From Spirogloea muscicola (lineage: Eukaryota > Streptophyta > Zygnematophyceae > Spirogloeales > Spirogloeaceae), in assembly GCA_009602725.1 (NCBI GenBank), contig WELB01000216.1:193358-208249 (forward strand): a DNA stretch of 14,892 nucleotides. Direction: 5' to 3'. A model generated the notes under the pieces. The model was not told the DNA's origin and made no database searches. It worked only from the letters and a program-made list of their open reading frames with translations. The position numbers were made by a program, and so were the translations under genes. Below are positions 14,665 to 14,892 of this stretch, piece by piece (the first letter of the stretch is position 1; each line of letters begins with the position of its first letter).

Positions 14665-14892
14665 GAATGACAGCGGCAAGGCACAAGGGCTCTGGCCGGC
14701 AGAGCCCTCGCTGCTGCCTCTGGCTCTGGCCAGGGGACCCACTTCCAGGAGCCCAGCATCTCTGATCTGCGGCTGCTTAGCAGGGGTTACTGAGTGTCTC
14801 GTAGCAGCTTTGTTTCTGTTACTTAGCGCTTCCCCTGGCCCCCTTCTCGTACTCTGTTCATTCTTTTTCGGGCTGGTTGTTCCAGCCCCTAT
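14665..14892 (+). pseudogene. LINE 3'-end copy running off the window
   Basis: AGRALAAASGSGQGTHFQEPS and ISDLRLLSRGY with TGA (14791-14793) match the family C-terminus (SRASRAIVAASGS ... SDLMLLTRGY). The 3' UTR continues to the tail hairpin TTTTTCGGGCTGGTTGTTCCAGCCCCTAT at the last base. It is the inverted counterpart of 4222-4418. Its terminal repeats lie outside the window. Confidence 0.85.

Noticed and set aside
14414-14742. Proline/alanine/arginine-rich minus-strand frames
   Set aside because: They come from GGC-repeat low complexity and have no defined domain.

Overview
The window looks like nuclear DNA of a GC-rich eukaryote, most probably a unicellular green alga. The reasons are a host gene split by six GT-AG introns, degenerate TTTAGGG/CCCTAAA (plant and green-algal type) telomere-like repeats, CGG/GGC-rich stretches, and a non-LTR retrotransposon family with a restriction-like endonuclease (RLE). 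This assignment is inference. Nothing prokaryotic, no rRNA, no tRNA and no CRISPR array was seen.

One complete host gene is present: a seven-exon gene at 4607-6670 (+) for the RNA polymerase III subunit RPC25/POLR3H (RPB7 family). The spliced product is 188 residues and every junction preserves the reading frame. Its 5' UTR ends in a CGG repeat touching the start codon. Its first intron holds telomere-like repeats in both orientations, a LINE tail fragment and two overlapping, mutually exclusive perfect hairpins.

Most of the rest is a graveyard of one RLE-type LINE family. The longest copy (about 1462-3507, +) keeps the reverse transcriptase YADD region, thumb, CCHC zinc knuckle, RLE and a C-terminal extension ending in LLTRGY. 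Other 3'-end copies lie at 1216-1452 (-), 3511-3992 (-), 4222-4418 (-), 8130-8300 (-), 8491-8932 (-), 9166-9960 (-), 10548-10695 (+), 10696-11411 (+), 11860-12560 (+) and 14665-14892 (+, running off the window). There are also more than a dozen short tail-only pieces. These share a 3' hairpin (GGGCTGG...CCAGCCC) followed by repeats containing CAATGGGCGAGCCC. Two tail-only insertions have clean target-site duplications, and one sits exactly inside the YADD codons of the longest copy.

At 13091-14136 an inverted pair of diverged copies of an unrecognised protein-coding sequence forms a palindrome of about 1 kb. Differences between the arms fall often at third codon positions, so it once encoded a constrained protein. 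The left edge has a 124-base poly(T) run and the probable 3' end of a coiled-coil protein gene. The stretches 560-1100, 6671-8110 and 14137-14664 hold no gene I can name.
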